Assembly: GCF_007858445.1 (NCBI RefSeq)
Contig: NZ_VIGV01000001.1
Location: 310,001-374,000, forward strand
From: Tsukamurella sputi
GTDB lineage: Bacteria; Actinomycetota; Actinomycetes; Mycobacteriales; Mycobacteriaceae
Direction of reading: 5' to 3'
DNA: 64,000 nucleotides
In this document: piece by piece, positions 24,394 to 34,975 of the stretch
How the letters are laid out: every line of letters starts with the position of its first letter
Numbering within the stretch: the first letter of the stretch is position 1
Notes under the pieces: model-generated
Told to the model about the DNA's origin: nothing
Databases searched by the model: none
The model's input: the letters and a program-made list of their open reading frames with translations, nothing else
Made by a program: the position numbers and the translations under genes

Positions 24394-24713
24394 GTCAGGG
24401 CCTCTCCGCGTGCGTCGAACAACAGGACCGGTGCCGTCGGCGACACCTCGTGCAGGGCCGCGACGCCGGGATCGGCACCGTCGGCGGAACCCACCAGGAC
24501 GGCGGCCTCGAAGCCCTCCGCGCCGGAACTCAGAGCCGTCGCGACGGCCACCTGTAGACCCGTCAGCGCCAGGGACGCCAGAGCGACAGGAGCGCCCGCG
24601 TACGTGCGGCCGTCCAGGTCCCGCACCGCGGCGCCGTGCCCGGCACCGGCACGCGCCATCGCGCCCCGCGCCAGCGTCACGAGCTTGCGGTCCTCATCGG
24701 AGGTCTCGGTCAC
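24390..24713 (-). CDS. cytidine-deaminase-like protein lacking the zinc site
   Basis: 107 residues with the cytidine deaminase fold pattern ([55 protein letters not shown]), but neither the HAE nor the PCxxC zinc motif is present, so deaminase activity is unlikely. It occupies the place of Rv2365c between corC-like and era. GTGA overlaps on both sides tie it into the operon. A structural or regulatory role is possible; function unknown. Confidence 0.75.
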   Translation of the reverse strand: MTETSDEDRKLVTLARGAMARAGAGHGAAVRDLDGRTYAGAPVALASLALTGLQVAVATALSSGAEGFEAAVLVGSADGADPGVAALHEVSPTAPVLLFDARGEALT

Positions 24714-26035
24714 GCGCTCTCCTTCTCATCGTTCGACGTTCCGGCGCCGTCCTCCGACGGTGCGCCGTCCTCGGCCTCCGCGCTGCGCACGAGGACCGTC
24801 GAGATCCGCACCCGGCCGCGGCGGTTCGTCGCGCCCTCAGCCTCGAGCAGTAGGCCGTGCACGCGCGCCTCCGAGCCCGGAAGCGGAACCCGGCCGAGCG
24901 CCAGTCCGAGCAGGCCTCCGACGGTGTCGACCTCGTCCTCCTCGATCTCCTTGTCGAACAGCTCGCCGAGCGTCTCCAGGTCCAGGCGGGCGGACACCCG
25001 GAAGAGCCCGTCGCCGAGTTCCTCGACGGGCGCGATCTCGCCCGCGTCGTACTCGTCGGTGATCTCGCCGACGATCTCCTCCAACACGTCCTCGATGGTC
25101 ACCAGGCCGGCGATCGAGCCGTACTCGTTCACCAGGATCGCCATGTGGTTGTTGGTGTGCTGCATCTCGCGCAGCAGCGCGTCGACCGGCTTCGAGTCGG
25201 GCACGAAGACGGCGGGACGCGCCATCCGCCCGACCTCGATGGCGTGCCGGTCGGCACCGTCGGGCAGGGCGACGAGGTCCTTGAGGTAGACGACGCCCCG
25301 CACGTCGTCGACGTTCTCCCCGATGACGGGGATGCGGGAGTGGCCCGAACGGACCGCGAGGCGGGTGGCCTGCGAGACCGACTTGTCGGCCTCGATCCAC
25401 ACGATCTCGGGGCGCGGCACCATGACCTCGCGGGCGGCGGTGTCGCCGAGCTCGAAGACGGACTGGATCATCTTGCCCTCGTCCTCGTCCACCACGCCGC
25501 GCTGCTGCGCGAGATCGACGAGCTCCCGCAGCTCGACCTCCGTGGCGAACGGGCCGTTGCGGTAGCCGCGGCCGGGGGTGATCGCGTTACCGAGCAGGAT
25601 GAGCAACCGCGTGATCGGCCCCATCAGGAGCGCGATCGCCTGCAGCACGACCGCGGTCGAGCAGCCCAGCGTGTAGGCGTGCTGGCGACCGAGGGTGCGG
25701 GGGCCGACCCCGATCAGCACGTAGCTCACCACCGTCATGACGGCAGCGGTCACCACGGCCGTCCAGACGGTGGGCAGGTAGCGGTCGAGGACGACGAAGA
25801 CGAGCACCGTCGACAGCACCTCGCACGCGGTGCGGAGCAGCACGACGAGGTTGACGTAGAGAGGACGGTTGACCAGGACGCGCTGCAGGCGCTTCGCGCC
25901 CGGGCGGCCCTCCTCGACCAGATCCTCGACGCGGGCGGGCGAGACCGTGAGCAGGGCCGAGTCGACCGCCGCGAACAGGCCGCCCAGCAGGACCAGTGCG
26001 ACGACGCCGACGGCCAGCAGGATCGACGAGAACAC
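24710..26035 (-). CDS. CNNM/CorC-family transporter with CBS domains
   Basis: 441 residues. N-terminal DUF21/CNNM membrane domain with about four helices ([24 protein letters not shown] at the start), a CBS pair at about 205-330 ([62 protein letters not shown]), then a CorC_HlyC domain. The family is linked to Mg2+/Co2+ export. It corresponds to Rv2366c. The GTG start lies 3 bases from the ybeY stop. Confidence 0.93.
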   Translation of the reverse strand: MFSSILLAVGVVALVLLGGLFAAVDSALLTVSPARVEDLVEEGRPGAKRLQRVLVNRPLYVNLVVLLRTACEVLSTVLVFVVLDRYLPTVWTAVVTAAVMTVVSYVLIGVGPRTLGRQHAYTLGCSTAVVLQAIALLMGPITRLLILLGNAITPGRGYRNGPFATEVELRELVDLAQQRGVVDEDEGKMIQSVFELGDTAAREVMVPRPEIVWIEADKSVSQATRLAVRSGHSRIPVIGENVDDVRGVVYLKDLVALPDGADRHAIEVGRMARPAVFVPDSKPVDALLREMQHTNNHMAILVNEYGSIAGLVTIEDVLEEIVGEITDEYDAGEIAPVEELGDGLFRVSARLDLETLGELFDKEIEEDEVDTVGGLLGLALGRVPLPGSEARVHGLLLEAEGATNRRGRVRISTVLVRSAEAEDGAPSEDGAGTSNDEKESA

Positions 26036-26038
26036 GCG

Positions 26039-26574
26039 TCAGTCCCGCCGCCCCAGGAAACCCGTGCGGCCGAGCAGCTTGTCGTCGCGCGCGGCCTGCC
26101 GGGCACGACGCTCCTGCTCGCGCTGCTGCGCGTAGAACTCCGCGAGGATGCTCTCCTGGAGCGCGAACATCTCCCGCTCCTCGTCCGGCTCGGCGTGGTC
26201 GAAGCCCAGCAGGTGCAGCACGCCGTGCACGGTGAGCACGTTCATCTCGTGTCCGGTGGAGTGGCCCGCGGCGGCCGCCTGCTCCGCGGCGAACTGAGGG
26301 CACAGCACGATGTCGCCGAGCGTCGCCGGGCCCGCGTCCACCATGTCCGGCCGGCCGCCGGGCGTGAGCTCGTCCATCGGGAAGCTCATCACGTCCGTGG
26401 GGCCGGGCAGGTCCATCCACTTCACGTGCAGGTCGGCCATGGTGTCGAGGTCGACGGCGAGCATGTTCAACTCGGCGCCCGGGTGCACGTCCATCGCGGC
26501 GATGGCGAACCCCGCCACGGCGACGATCTCGGCCTCGTCGACGTCGAAGCCCGACTCGTTGGCGAATTCGATGC

Positions 26575-26578
<4 letters not shown>
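26039..26578 (-). CDS. ybeY: endoribonuclease YbeY
   Basis: 179 residues. The metal-binding [11 protein letters not shown] motif lies at about 120, with [11 protein letters not shown] and LGDIVLCP upstream. It takes part in 16S rRNA 3' maturation and ribosome quality control. The ATG overlaps the phoH stop (ATGA). The charged tail after the motif ([17 protein letters not shown]) is longer than in E. coli. Confidence 0.96.
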
Positions 26579-27621
<1,043 letters not shown>

Positions 27622-27745
27622 GCGGTGCGTCAATCCTTGTCTCGGCGGTCACCGCGCCTGACGGTGCGGATACGCCCAGTTTAGTACCGCTCGCCCCCGG
27701 AAGGCCCGTGGGTTTCGCCGGCGGCGGATCCTGCCGCGGCAGGCG

Positions 27746-28465
27746 TCACCGCGCGGAGAGTTCCTCGATCGCCGCGACGGTGGCCGCGTGCCCCTCGGAG
27801 CCGGGCTCGAGGAAGTCGTCGTGCCCCTCCCCCTCGATCATCGTGAGCGTGGCATCCATGCCGTTCTCCTGCGCCTGCGACAGGAACCACTCGGAGAGCT
27901 GGTAGGGCACCTGCTCGTCCAGGCGGCCGTGCAGCGCGCGCACGCGCGTCGTGAAGGGCATCGCCGCCACCGGACTGGCCTGCGCGAAGGTGCGCTTGAT
28001 CAGGCGCTGGTTGGCGTTGGGCGCGAGGTCGAAGAGCAGACGCATCGACTGATCGCCGTCGCCCCGCTCGATGAGGTCCAGCACGCCGCCGCGGGAGATG
28101 ACGCCCAGCAGATCAGGGCGCTGCGCGGCGGCCCAGACCGCGAGGGTGGCGCCGGCGCTGTGCGCCGCGACTATGTGCCCGGCGTTCTTGGCGAGCTTCG
28201 CGGTGCCGTAGTCGATCGCGGCCAGCACGTCGTCGCCGAGGATCGGCCAGACCACGCCGGGCTCGCCGACCCGGCGGTACTCGATGTTCCACACCGGGTA
28301 GCCGCGATCGTTGAGGTCCTTGGCGACCTTCGACTCCATCGACATCGAGTACAGGTTCCGCCAGTAGCCGCCGTGCACCAGGGTGATCAGCGGCTTGTCC
28401 GCATCGCCCGGATAGAAGTGGCCGTGCTGCGAGTCCTCGCTGCCGTAGAAGATGCGACGCGCCAT
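27746..28465 (-). CDS. alpha/beta hydrolase, kynurenine formamidase-like
   Basis: 239 residues. The oxyanion motif HGGYWR, nucleophile HSAG (AAHSAGATLAVWAA), Asp in HGRLDEQVP and His in EGEGHDDFLEPGS form a full catalytic set, and HGGYW is characteristic of arylformamidase-like hydrolases. The substrate is unknown and no tryptophan-catabolism genes are near. AGGAGGG lies 10 bases upstream of the ATG at 28465; the gene follows rsmE by 56 bases on the same strand. Confidence 0.85.
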   Translation of the reverse strand: MARRIFYGSEDSQHGHFYPGDADKPLITLVHGGYWRNLYSMSMESKVAKDLNDRGYPVWNIEYRRVGEPGVVWPILGDDVLAAIDYGTAKLAKNAGHIVAAHSAGATLAVWAAAQRPDLLGVISRGGVLDLIERGDGDQSMRLLFDLAPNANQRLIKRTFAQASPVAAMPFTTRVRALHGRLDEQVPYQLSEWFLSQAQENGMDATLTMIEGEGHDDFLEPGSEGHAATVAAIEELSAR

Positions 28466-28521
28466 CGTGTCCGAGCCCTCCTGAGCCACCCCGCCGAGCC
28501 GGCGTCCTGCCGGTTCGGCCA

Positions 28522-29280
28522 TCAGTCCGGCGGTGTGCCGGACCATCTGTCGGTCATTACTCCCAGAGCGCCCAGCGCGACGGCGGCGGCGGTCGACGTC
28601 CGCAGCACCGTCGGGCCGAGGAGCGCGGGCTGCGCACCCATCCCGACCAGGGCTTCCAGTTCCTCGGGGCTGATTCCGCCCTCCGGCCCCACCACGATAA
28701 CGATGGTTTCGGTTACTGAGAAGTCAACCTCGCCCAGCGGGACCGCCGAACCCTCGTGCAAGACAACTACATTCGCATCCATACTGGTGAGTAATGGAAC
28801 GAGTTCCCGAGTGGTCACCAGATCGTGGATCTCCGGAACATACGCTCGCCGAGCCTGTTTCGCGGCCGATCGCGCCACAGCACGCCACCGCGCGACGCCC
28901 TTCTCGGCCTTGCCCTTCGCCCCGTCCCAGCGCGAGACGCAGCGGGAGGCCTGCCACGGCACGATCGCGTCGATACCGGCCTCCGTGGCGAGTTCCACCG
29001 CCAGCTCGGAGCGCTCGGACTTGGGCAGCGCCTGCACCAGCACCACCCGCGGCGAGGCCGGCGGCACCGTCCAGGTCTCGGTGCACCGCACGGTCACGTC
29101 CGCCTTGCCCACCACGACCGCGGAGCACCGGGCGAAGCCGCCCGCACCGTCGGACAGGACGAGTTCCTCGCCCGTCCGCACGCGCCGCACGGCCGCGGCG
29201 TGCCGACCCTCGTCACCCGCGAGGAGGTACTCCTCCCCCGGCGCGGGCAGCGACTCCGCGAGGAAGACGGTGGCCGCCAC
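28522..29280 (-). CDS. rsmE: 16S rRNA m3U1498 methyltransferase
   Basis: 252 residues. PUA-like N-terminal domain followed by a SPOUT fold with VLVQALPKSERSELAVELATEAGIDAIVPW and the knot motif VGPEGGISPEELEAL. It methylates U1498 of 16S rRNA. GTG start six bases after the dnaJ stop; order hrcA-dnaJ-rsmE as in Rv2374c-Rv2372c. Confidence 0.95.
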   Translation of the reverse strand: MAATVFLAESLPAPGEEYLLAGDEGRHAAAVRRVRTGEELVLSDGAGGFARCSAVVVGKADVTVRCTETWTVPPASPRVVLVQALPKSERSELAVELATEAGIDAIVPWQASRCVSRWDGAKGKAEKGVARWRAVARSAAKQARRAYVPEIHDLVTTRELVPLLTSMDANVVVLHEGSAVPLGEVDFSVTETIVIVVGPEGGISPEELEALVGMGAQPALLGPTVLRTSTAAAVALGALGVMTDRWSGTPPD

Positions 29281-29286
29281 CTGCGA

Positions 29287-30453
29287 CTACCGTCCGGCGA
29301 AGGTGTCGCGCAGGCGGGAGAAGATGCCGCCGCCCTGGTCCGGGCCGCCCCGTCGCGCCGCGTGCGGGCCCTCGCCGGGGAACAGCGCCTTGAGCTCGCG
29401 CAACTTGTCGGCCTGCTTCTTGTCCAGACGGGTGGGCACGGCGACGTCGAAGTGCACGACGAGGTTGCCGCGCACCTGCGAGTTCACCTGCGGCATGCCG
29501 TGACCGCGCAGCACCTTGGTATCGCCTGTCTGAGTCCCCGGCGCCACCTCGACGGTCAGCTCACCGTCGATGACCGTGGGCACGGTGACCTCGGCGCCCA
29601 GCGCCGCGTCGAACATCGGCACACGCGCCGTGACGTGCAGCGTGCTGCCGTCGCGGGTGAGGAACTCGTGCTCCCGCTCGGTGACCTCGACGTACAGATC
29701 ACCGGCGGGGCCGCCGCCGGGGCCGACCTCGCCCTGGCCGGCCAGGCGCACGCGCATCCCGTCGCCCACGCCGGCCGGGATCTTCACGGTGAGGTTGCGG
29801 CGGGTGCGCACGCGACCGTCGCCGCTGCACTTGCCGCAGGGGTTCTCGATGATCTCGCCGACGCCCGAACAGGTGGGGCAGGGGCGCGAGGTCATGACCT
29901 GACCGAGGAAGGACCGCTGCACCGACTGCACCTCGCCCGCGCCGCGGCAGGTGGGGCACGTCGACGGCTTGCTGTCGCCCTCGGTCCCCGAACCGTGGCA
30001 CTTGTCGCAGAGGATCGCGGTGTCGACGGTGAGCTCACGGCTCACGCCGTTCGCGCACTCGTCGAGGTCCAGCTCCATGCGGATCAGCGCGTCGTTGCCC
30101 TCGCGCACACGGCCGCGCGGGCCGCGGCCACCGCCGCCCATGCCGCCGCCGAAGAAGGCTTCGAAGACGTCGCCGAGACCACCGGAGAAGCCTCCACCGA
30201 AGCCGCCGGCGCCGCCGAAGCCCGCGCCGGGCGAGCTGTCGAGCGGATCGCCGCCCATGTCGACGATGCGCCGCTTCTCCGGGTCGCTGAGCACCTCGTA
30301 CGCGTCCGAGACGTCGCGGAACTTCTCCTGCGCGGCCTCGTCCGGGTTCACATCGGGGTGCAGCTCGCGGGCCAGCTTGCGATACGCACGCTTGATCTCC
30401 TGATCGGAAGCCTTCGAATCGACTCCGAGGATGCGGTAGTAATCACGTGCCAC
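29287..30453 (-). CDS. dnaJ: chaperone DnaJ (DnaJ2)
   Basis: 388 residues. J domain with HPD ([12 protein letters not shown]), a Gly/Phe-rich linker ([15 protein letters not shown]), four zinc repeats ([32 protein letters not shown]) and C-terminal peptide-binding domains. It is a DnaK co-chaperone; linkage to hrcA rather than dnaK marks it as the DnaJ2 paralogue (Rv2373c). GTG start at 30453, 134 bases after hrcA. Confidence 0.97.
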   Translation of the reverse strand: MARDYYRILGVDSKASDQEIKRAYRKLARELHPDVNPDEAAQEKFRDVSDAYEVLSDPEKRRIVDMGGDPLDSSPGAGFGGAGGFGGGFSGGLGDVFEAFFGGGMGGGGRGPRGRVREGNDALIRMELDLDECANGVSRELTVDTAILCDKCHGSGTEGDSKPSTCPTCRGAGEVQSVQRSFLGQVMTSRPCPTCSGVGEIIENPCGKCSGDGRVRTRRNLTVKIPAGVGDGMRVRLAGQGEVGPGGGPAGDLYVEVTEREHEFLTRDGSTLHVTARVPMFDAALGAEVTVPTVIDGELTVEVAPGTQTGDTKVLRGHGMPQVNSQVRGNLVVHFDVAVPTRLDKKQADKLRELKALFPGEGPHAARRGGPDQGGGIFSRLRDTFAGR

Positions 30454-30587
30454 TGCGGCGAATCCCCCTCACGTATGGACGACATTCAGCGGACCTGCTC
30501 GGACCGCGCTCAACCCATGATTCCACCACAGGGCCGATTCGGACCATTCGCGCTGGTCACCCGTCGGTAATCATGCGCGGACGGGCA

Positions 30588-31622
30588 TCAGCGCTCTCCC
30601 AGCACCTCGCCGACGTACCGGGCGACCGCGGCGACGGAGGCGATCGTGCCGGGGTAGTCCATCCGGGTCGGTCCCAGCACGCCGACACCGCCGAAGATCG
30701 CGCCGGGCGCGCCGTAGCCGGTGGAGATCACCGACGCGCCGCGCAGGTTCTCGTCCTGGGTCTCCGAGCCGATCGCCACCGAAACCGTTCCTGGCTGCTG
30801 CCGGGCGGTGAGCAGCTTGAGCACCACCACCTGCTCCTCCAGCGTCTCCAGCACGCTGCGCAGCGAGCCGGACACCGCGTCGAAGTCCGCCGCGTTCCGG
30901 GTCAGGTTCGCGGTGCCACCGAGGACCAGCCGGTCGTCGGCACGCTCGACGAGCGTCTCGACCAGCACCGTCGACACCCGGATCACCGCATCGCGCAGAT
31001 CGCGGGGCGCGAGCGGCGCCAGGTCGGCGACACCCACCGACGCATCGGGGATGAGTTTGCCGTGCACCGCGGCGCCGAAGAGCTCGCGCAGGCGCGAGAG
31101 GTCCTCGTCGGACGCCGGCTCGCCGAGCTCCACAAGCCGCTGCTCGACGCGGCCCGAATCGAGGATCACCACCAGCAGCAGGCGGGTGGGCGCCAGCGCG
31201 ACGACCTCGAGGTGGCGGACGCGCGCGGAGCTGATCACCGGGTACTGGATGACCGCGACCTGCCGGGTGAGCTGCGCCAACAGACGCACGGAGCGCTGCA
31301 GTACGTCGTCCAGGTCCACGCCGGTCTCGAGGAACTGCAGGATCGCCCGACGCTCGGCCGCCGACAACGGCTTGATCTGCGCGATCCGGTCGACGAACTG
31401 CCGGTAGCCCTTCTCCGTGGGGATGCGCCCCGAGCTGGTGTGCTGCTGCGTGATGTAGCCCTCGGCCTCGAGGACCGCCATGTCGTTGCGGACCGTCGCG
31501 CTGGAGACGCCGAGGTGGTGCCGATCGACCAGCGCCTTCGAGCCGACGGGCTCGTGCGTCTCGACGTAGTCGGCCACGATCGCGCGGAGCACCTCGAAAC
31601 GCCGGTCCTCCGTGCTCGACAT
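30588..31622 (-). CDS. hrcA: heat-inducible transcription repressor HrcA
   Basis: 344 residues. N-terminal winged helix ([67 protein letters not shown]) and a C-terminal HrcA domain with [23 protein letters not shown]. It represses chaperonin genes at CIRCE elements. No CIRCE element (TTAGCACTC type) is visible in this window, so its targets lie elsewhere. AAGGGGG precedes the ATG. Confidence 0.96.
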   Translation of the reverse strand: MSSTEDRRFEVLRAIVADYVETHEPVGSKALVDRHHLGVSSATVRNDMAVLEAEGYITQQHTSSGRIPTEKGYRQFVDRIAQIKPLSAAERRAILQFLETGVDLDDVLQRSVRLLAQLTRQVAVIQYPVISSARVRHLEVVALAPTRLLLVVILDSGRVEQRLVELGEPASDEDLSRLRELFGAAVHGKLIPDASVGVADLAPLAPRDLRDAVIRVSTVLVETLVERADDRLVLGGTANLTRNAADFDAVSGSLRSVLETLEEQVVVLKLLTARQQPGTVSVAIGSETQDENLRGASVISTGYGAPGAIFGGVGVLGPTRMDYPGTIASVAAVARYVGEVLGER

Positions 31623-31669
31623 CGCGCCCCCTTCCGCTCGTGATCTTCGGGCCGCCAGTTTACGCGGGA

Positions 31670-31681
31670 TAGAGTCGAGCC
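31670..31681 (+). promoter_or_regulatory. probable leaderless promoter, divergent from hrcA
   Basis: TAGAGT (31670-31675) ends 6 bases before the GTG at 31682. A TAAACT element on the other strand, a few bases away, probably drives hrcA, so the 59-base gap holds back-to-back promoters. Confidence 0.55.
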
Positions 31682-32035
31682 GTGATCTTCAAGGGAGTAC
31701 TCGACGGCAAGCCGTACCCGGATCACGGCCTCACCGCCCGCGACTGGTCGCGGATCCCACCGCAGCAGGTCCGCCTGAACTCCATCATCACCACCACCAC
31801 CGTGCTGGCGCTGGACCGGCTGCTGTCCGAGGATTCGACCTTCTACGGCGATCTGTTCCCGCACGCCGTCGAGTGGAACGGCGATCTGTACCTCGAGGAC
31901 GGCCTGCACCGCGCCGTGCGGTCCGCGCTGCGCGGACGCGAGGTGCTGCACTGCCGGGTGCACGCGCTGCCGCCCGGCACGCCGCCGCGTCCGGCATCCT
32001 CGGGGAGGCACGGCAAGCACGCCCGCCAGGACTGA
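31682..32035 (+). CDS. conserved actinobacterial protein of unknown function (Rv2375-like)
   Basis: 117 residues. Highly conserved stretch [40 protein letters not shown] and a ParB-like [15 protein letters not shown]. It is the syntenic match of Rv2375, divergent from hrcA. The tail after about residue 95 is Pro/Arg-rich and variable. The EDGLHRA motif recalls ParB/sulfiredoxin-type domains, but function is not known. GTG start from a leaderless promoter. Confidence 0.85.
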   Translation: MIFKGVLDGKPYPDHGLTARDWSRIPPQQVRLNSIITTTTVLALDRLLSEDSTFYGDLFPHAVEWNGDLYLEDGLHRAVRSALRGREVLHCRVHALPPGTPPRPASSGRHGKHARQD

Positions 32036-32047
32036 GAGGACTCCCTC

Positions 32048-32680
32048 ATGACGCGCACCATCCGCCAGACCGGGTCCGGCGCCGCCGCTGCGACGCCCGA
32101 CGTCGTGATCGCCCGGATCGGGGTCGAGTTCCGCGCGGGCGACGTGGCGACGGCCTTCGCCGGCTCCGGTGACGCCGCCCGCGCCGTCGTCGCCGCAGTG
32201 CGCGCCGCGGGCGTCGCGGATGCCGACGTCGCCACGTCGGACGTGGGCCTGCAGGCGGTGGAGACGGGTCCGTGGGAGGACCGGCGCCTCGAGGGCTACG
32301 CCGCGTCGGAGTCGCTCGTGCTGACCATCCGCGACGTCGACGACGCGGCACGGGTCCTGCAGGCCGCCGCGACGGCGGCGGGTGACGCGGCACGGATCCA
32401 GTCCGTCGTCTTCGCCCTGTCCGACGGTGACGCGCCCGCCGCGGCGGCGCGCGAGGCCGCTTTCGCCCACGCGAAGGCGAAGGCCGAGCAGTACGCGCAC
32501 CTGACCGGGGACACGCTCGGCGCCGTGCTGAGCATCGTCGACGATCCCGGGGCGAGCCCGCACGCGGACGTGCACTTCGCCGCCAAGAGCCTCGCCGCGG
32601 CCCCGGCGGCCGGCCCCGCGATGGAGGCCGGGGAGCGGCGGGTCACCGCGCGGGTCACCGTCGAATGGGAGTTGGTGTAA
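32048..32680 (+). CDS. cytoplasmic SIMPL-domain protein
   Basis: 210 residues without signal peptide. SIMPL (DUF541) pattern: repeated beta-alpha units with DVVIARIGVEFRAGD, VATSDVGLQAV, GYAASESLVLTIRDVDDAARVLQAAATAAGDAARIQSVVFALSD, and AFAHAKAKAEQYAHLTGDTLG. GAGAGGA precedes the ATG at 32048, 12 bases after the upstream gene. Its nearest relative is the next gene, a lipoprotein version, so they look like a duplicated pair placed on the two sides of the membrane. Confidence 0.85.
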   Translation: MTRTIRQTGSGAAAATPDVVIARIGVEFRAGDVATAFAGSGDAARAVVAAVRAAGVADADVATSDVGLQAVETGPWEDRRLEGYAASESLVLTIRDVDDAARVLQAAATAAGDAARIQSVVFALSDGDAPAAAAREAAFAHAKAKAEQYAHLTGDTLGAVLSIVDDPGASPHADVHFAAKSLAAAPAAGPAMEAGERRVTARVTVEWELV

Positions 32681-32746
32681 CCGTCCCTCTGTTGCCGTAA
32701 CGAGCGATCCGCTGCGGCAGGATGGCACCGCTGCCACGCTGGGATC

Positions 32747-33490
32747 ATGGCGAACTCCACATCCAGCACAGCACGGAACTGGCGCACGACGGGCATCGCG
32801 CTCCTGGCGGTGATCGCGACCGCGGTATCGGTGACCGCCTGCGGGTCGTCGAGCACGAACAACGATTCGCCGCGCGAGATCACGGCCGTGGGCACCGGCC
32901 AGTCCTCCGGCAAACCTGATGTGCTCACCGTCGAGCTCGCCGTGCAGCACCAGGCCGGCGATGTCACCACCGCGCTCAACGACGCCTCGACGAGCGCGCA
33001 GAAGGTGATCGACGCAGCGGGCTCGAACGGCGTCGACAAGAAGGACGTCGCCACCGCGAACGTGCGCGTCAATCCCCGCTACGGCACCGACCGCAGGATC
33101 ACCGGGTACGAGGCCACGCAATCGCTCTCCGTGAAGGTCCGCAAGCTGGACACCGCCTCGAAGCTGCTCGGCGATCTCGCGACCGCCGGCGGCGACGCCA
33201 CGCGGATCAGCTCCGTCGGCTTCGACATCGAGAACGACTCTGCACTCAAGGCCACGGCCCGCGACAAGGCCTTCGCCGAGGCGAAGAGCCGGGCCGAGCA
33301 GTACGCGAAGCTCTCCGGCGGCAGGCTCGGCGAAGTCCGGACGGTCACCGAGGGCGCACCCGTCCGCCCGACCACGACCCGCCAGTACACCCCGGATTCC
33401 GCGCCCGGCGTCGCCGCCGCTCCGGTCCCGATCGAGACCGGTGAACAGTCGCTGACGGTGACCGTGACCGTGGTCTGGAAGCTGTCCTGA
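32747..33490 (+). CDS. SIMPL-domain lipoprotein
   Basis: 247 residues. Signal peptide with lipobox VTAC, a Ser/Asn-rich spacer, then one SIMPL domain (EITAVGTGQSSGKPDVLTVELAVQ, VATANVRVNPRYGTDRRITGYEATQSLSVKVRKLDTASKLLGDLATAGGDATRISSVGFDI, AKSRAEQYAKLSGGRLGEV). Closely parallel to the preceding gene. Predicted to be anchored on the outer face of the cell membrane; function unknown. CACGCT lies 6 bases before the ATG as a weak leaderless -10. Confidence 0.87.
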   Translation: MANSTSSTARNWRTTGIALLAVIATAVSVTACGSSSTNNDSPREITAVGTGQSSGKPDVLTVELAVQHQAGDVTTALNDASTSAQKVIDAAGSNGVDKKDVATANVRVNPRYGTDRRITGYEATQSLSVKVRKLDTASKLLGDLATAGGDATRISSVGFDIENDSALKATARDKAFAEAKSRAEQYAKLSGGRLGEVRTVTEGAPVRPTTTRQYTPDSAPGVAAAPVPIETGEQSLTVTVTVVWKLS

Positions 33491-33505
33491 ACCGACCGGG
33501 CGGAC

Positions 33506-34690
33506 TCAGGCGAGCAGGCGGCGCACCACGCCGTCGGCGAGCAGCCGCCCGGCATCGGTGAGCGCGTAGGCATCACCCACCCGTTCCAGATTCCCGACGG
33601 TGACCTCCTCCTCGGCCCGGGACGCCTCGTCGGGCCGGAGCACCGCGAGCGGGATGCCGGAGCGCATGCGCACGCGCAGCATGACGTCCTCGACGTGCCG
33701 GTCCTCCGCGGTGAGCACCTCGTGGCCCGCGATCGGCAGCGCGCCGCCCGCGACCGCCTCCGCGTAGCGCGCCGGGTGCTTGACGTTCCAGACCCGCGTG
33801 CCCGCGACGTGGCCGTGCGCGCCGGGGCCTGCGCCCCACCAGTTCGCGCCCTCCCAGTACAGCTCGTTGTGCCGGCACCGTCCGGCCTCCGACCGGGCCC
33901 AGTTCGACACCTCGTACCAGTCGAATCCCGCTGCCCGGAGCGCACCGTCGAGCATCTCGTAGCGATGGGCGAGCACGTCGTCGTCGGTGTCGGGCAGCTC
34001 GCCCCGGCGGATCCGGCGGGCCAGCGCGGTGCCGTCCTCGACGATGAGCGCGTAGGCCGAGACGTGGTCGACGCCGGCGTCGAGCACCGCGTCCAGCGAC
34101 GCCGTCAGGTCGTCGTCGGACTCCCCCGGCGTGCCGTAGATGAGATCCAGGTTCACGTGCTCGAAGCCGGCCGCGCGGGCCTCCTTCGCCGCGGCCACCG
34201 CCCGTCCCGGCGTGTGGGTGCGGTCGAGCACCTTGAGCACGTGCGCGGCGGCCGACTGCATGCCCAGCGAGATCCGCGTGAAGCCGGCCTCCCGCAGCCG
34301 GGCGAAGAACTCCGGCGAGGTGGACTCGGGGTTGGACTCGGTGGTCACCTCCGCGTCGTCGGCGAAGCGGAAATGTCGACGGGCCGTGTCCAGCAGGGCC
34401 GCGAGCCCGTCGCCGCCCAGGAGCGACGGTGTGCCGCCCCCGACGAAGACCGTCGACACCGGCACGTCCCCGACGACGCGGCGGGCGAGCGCGAGCTCGC
34501 CGTCGATCGCGTCCGCCCAGGCCTGCGGCGAGGTGGACGCGCCGAGCTCGCCCGCGGTGTAGGTGTTGAAATCGCAGTACCCGCAGCGCGTCGCGCAGAA
34601 GGGAACGTGCAGGTAGAGACCGAACGGCGTGGCCGCGCCCTCCAGGGAGGGCAGGGCGGGAACGGCGTCGGCCGGATGCGGGGCGGTCAC
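33506..34690 (-). CDS. hemW: radical SAM heme chaperone HemW
   Basis: 394 residues. The radical-SAM cluster motif CxxxCxxC is CATRCGYC with the HemW-type extra LYLHVPFC, GGGTPSLL, and a C-terminal HemW domain ending VRRLLA. It lacks the coproporphyrinogen oxidase-specific pattern; HemW proteins bind heme and deliver it to respiratory enzymes. The GTG at 34690 is chosen by alignment with the family and by a weak -10 (CAAACT) 6 bases upstream. It is convergent with the SIMPL gene. Confidence 0.92.
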   Translation of the reverse strand: MTAPHPADAVPALPSLEGAATPFGLYLHVPFCATRCGYCDFNTYTAGELGASTSPQAWADAIDGELALARRVVGDVPVSTVFVGGGTPSLLGGDGLAALLDTARRHFRFADDAEVTTESNPESTSPEFFARLREAGFTRISLGMQSAAAHVLKVLDRTHTPGRAVAAAKEARAAGFEHVNLDLIYGTPGESDDDLTASLDAVLDAGVDHVSAYALIVEDGTALARRIRRGELPDTDDDVLAHRYEMLDGALRAAGFDWYEVSNWARSEAGRCRHNELYWEGANWWGAGPGAHGHVAGTRVWNVKHPARYAEAVAGGALPIAGHEVLTAEDRHVEDVMLRVRMRSGIPLAVLRPDEASRAEEEVTVGNLERVGDAYALTDAGRLLADGVVRRLLA

Positions 34691-34804
34691 CCGTCCAGTT
34701 TGGCAGGCGTGGAGCCCGGGGCCCGCCCTCCGGCCGGGCTCCGGGCGTTCGATTCCGCTCATCGGTGAGCGAAACCCGATTCCACTTCTGCGCCCATCCG
34801 GTGG

Positions 34805-34817
34805 CACAATGATCTCG
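34805..34817 (+). promoter_or_regulatory. promoter of the sulfite-reductase operon leader
   Basis: CACAAT (34805-34810) ends 7 bases before the ATG of the leader peptide at 34818, so the mRNA should begin at that ATG. Confidence 0.55.
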
Positions 34818-34898
34818 ATGGATGGACAGGGTGAGCTGCTGGCGTCGCGCCGGCACATCGATTACCTGCGGGTCTGCAGCAGCGGCTGTCAGGCCTGA
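34818..34898 (+). CDS. cysteine-containing leader peptide upstream of sirA
   Basis: 26 codons, beginning MDGQGELLASRRHIDYL and ending RVCSSGCQA. The SRRHID(Y/L)LRVC core with closely spaced Cys codons matches the short leaderless Cys ORFs found upstream of sulfur-assimilation operons in mycobacteria, where ribosome stalling at Cys codons under cysteine shortage opens downstream expression. Here the two Cys codons (TGC, TGT) lie 3 residues before the end. The stop is followed 5 bases later by two hairpins and then by sirA. The regulatory role is inferred from that precedent. Confidence 0.8.
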   Translation: MDGQGELLASRRHIDYLRVCSSGCQA

Positions 34899-34903
34899 TT
34901 CTC

Positions 34904-34951
34904 GGCGCGTTCTCCCGCGCCGCCCCTGAGCGCCACCAGCCCTGGCGCGCC
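34904..34951 (+). promoter_or_regulatory. alternative hairpins of a putative cysteine attenuator
   Basis: Hairpin 1: GGCGCG (34904-34909) with CGCGCC (34916-34921), loop of six. Hairpin 2: GCGCCA (34930-34935) with TGGCGC (34943-34948), loop of seven. The left arm of hairpin 1 can instead pair with CGCGCC at 34946-34951, which would break both. This mutually exclusive folding between a Cys leader peptide and the sirA ribosome binding site is what an attenuator needs. There is no T tract, so control may act on translation start or through Rho. Confidence 0.6.
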
Positions 34952-34975
34952 ATCCCATGAATCCCAGGAGTCTCC

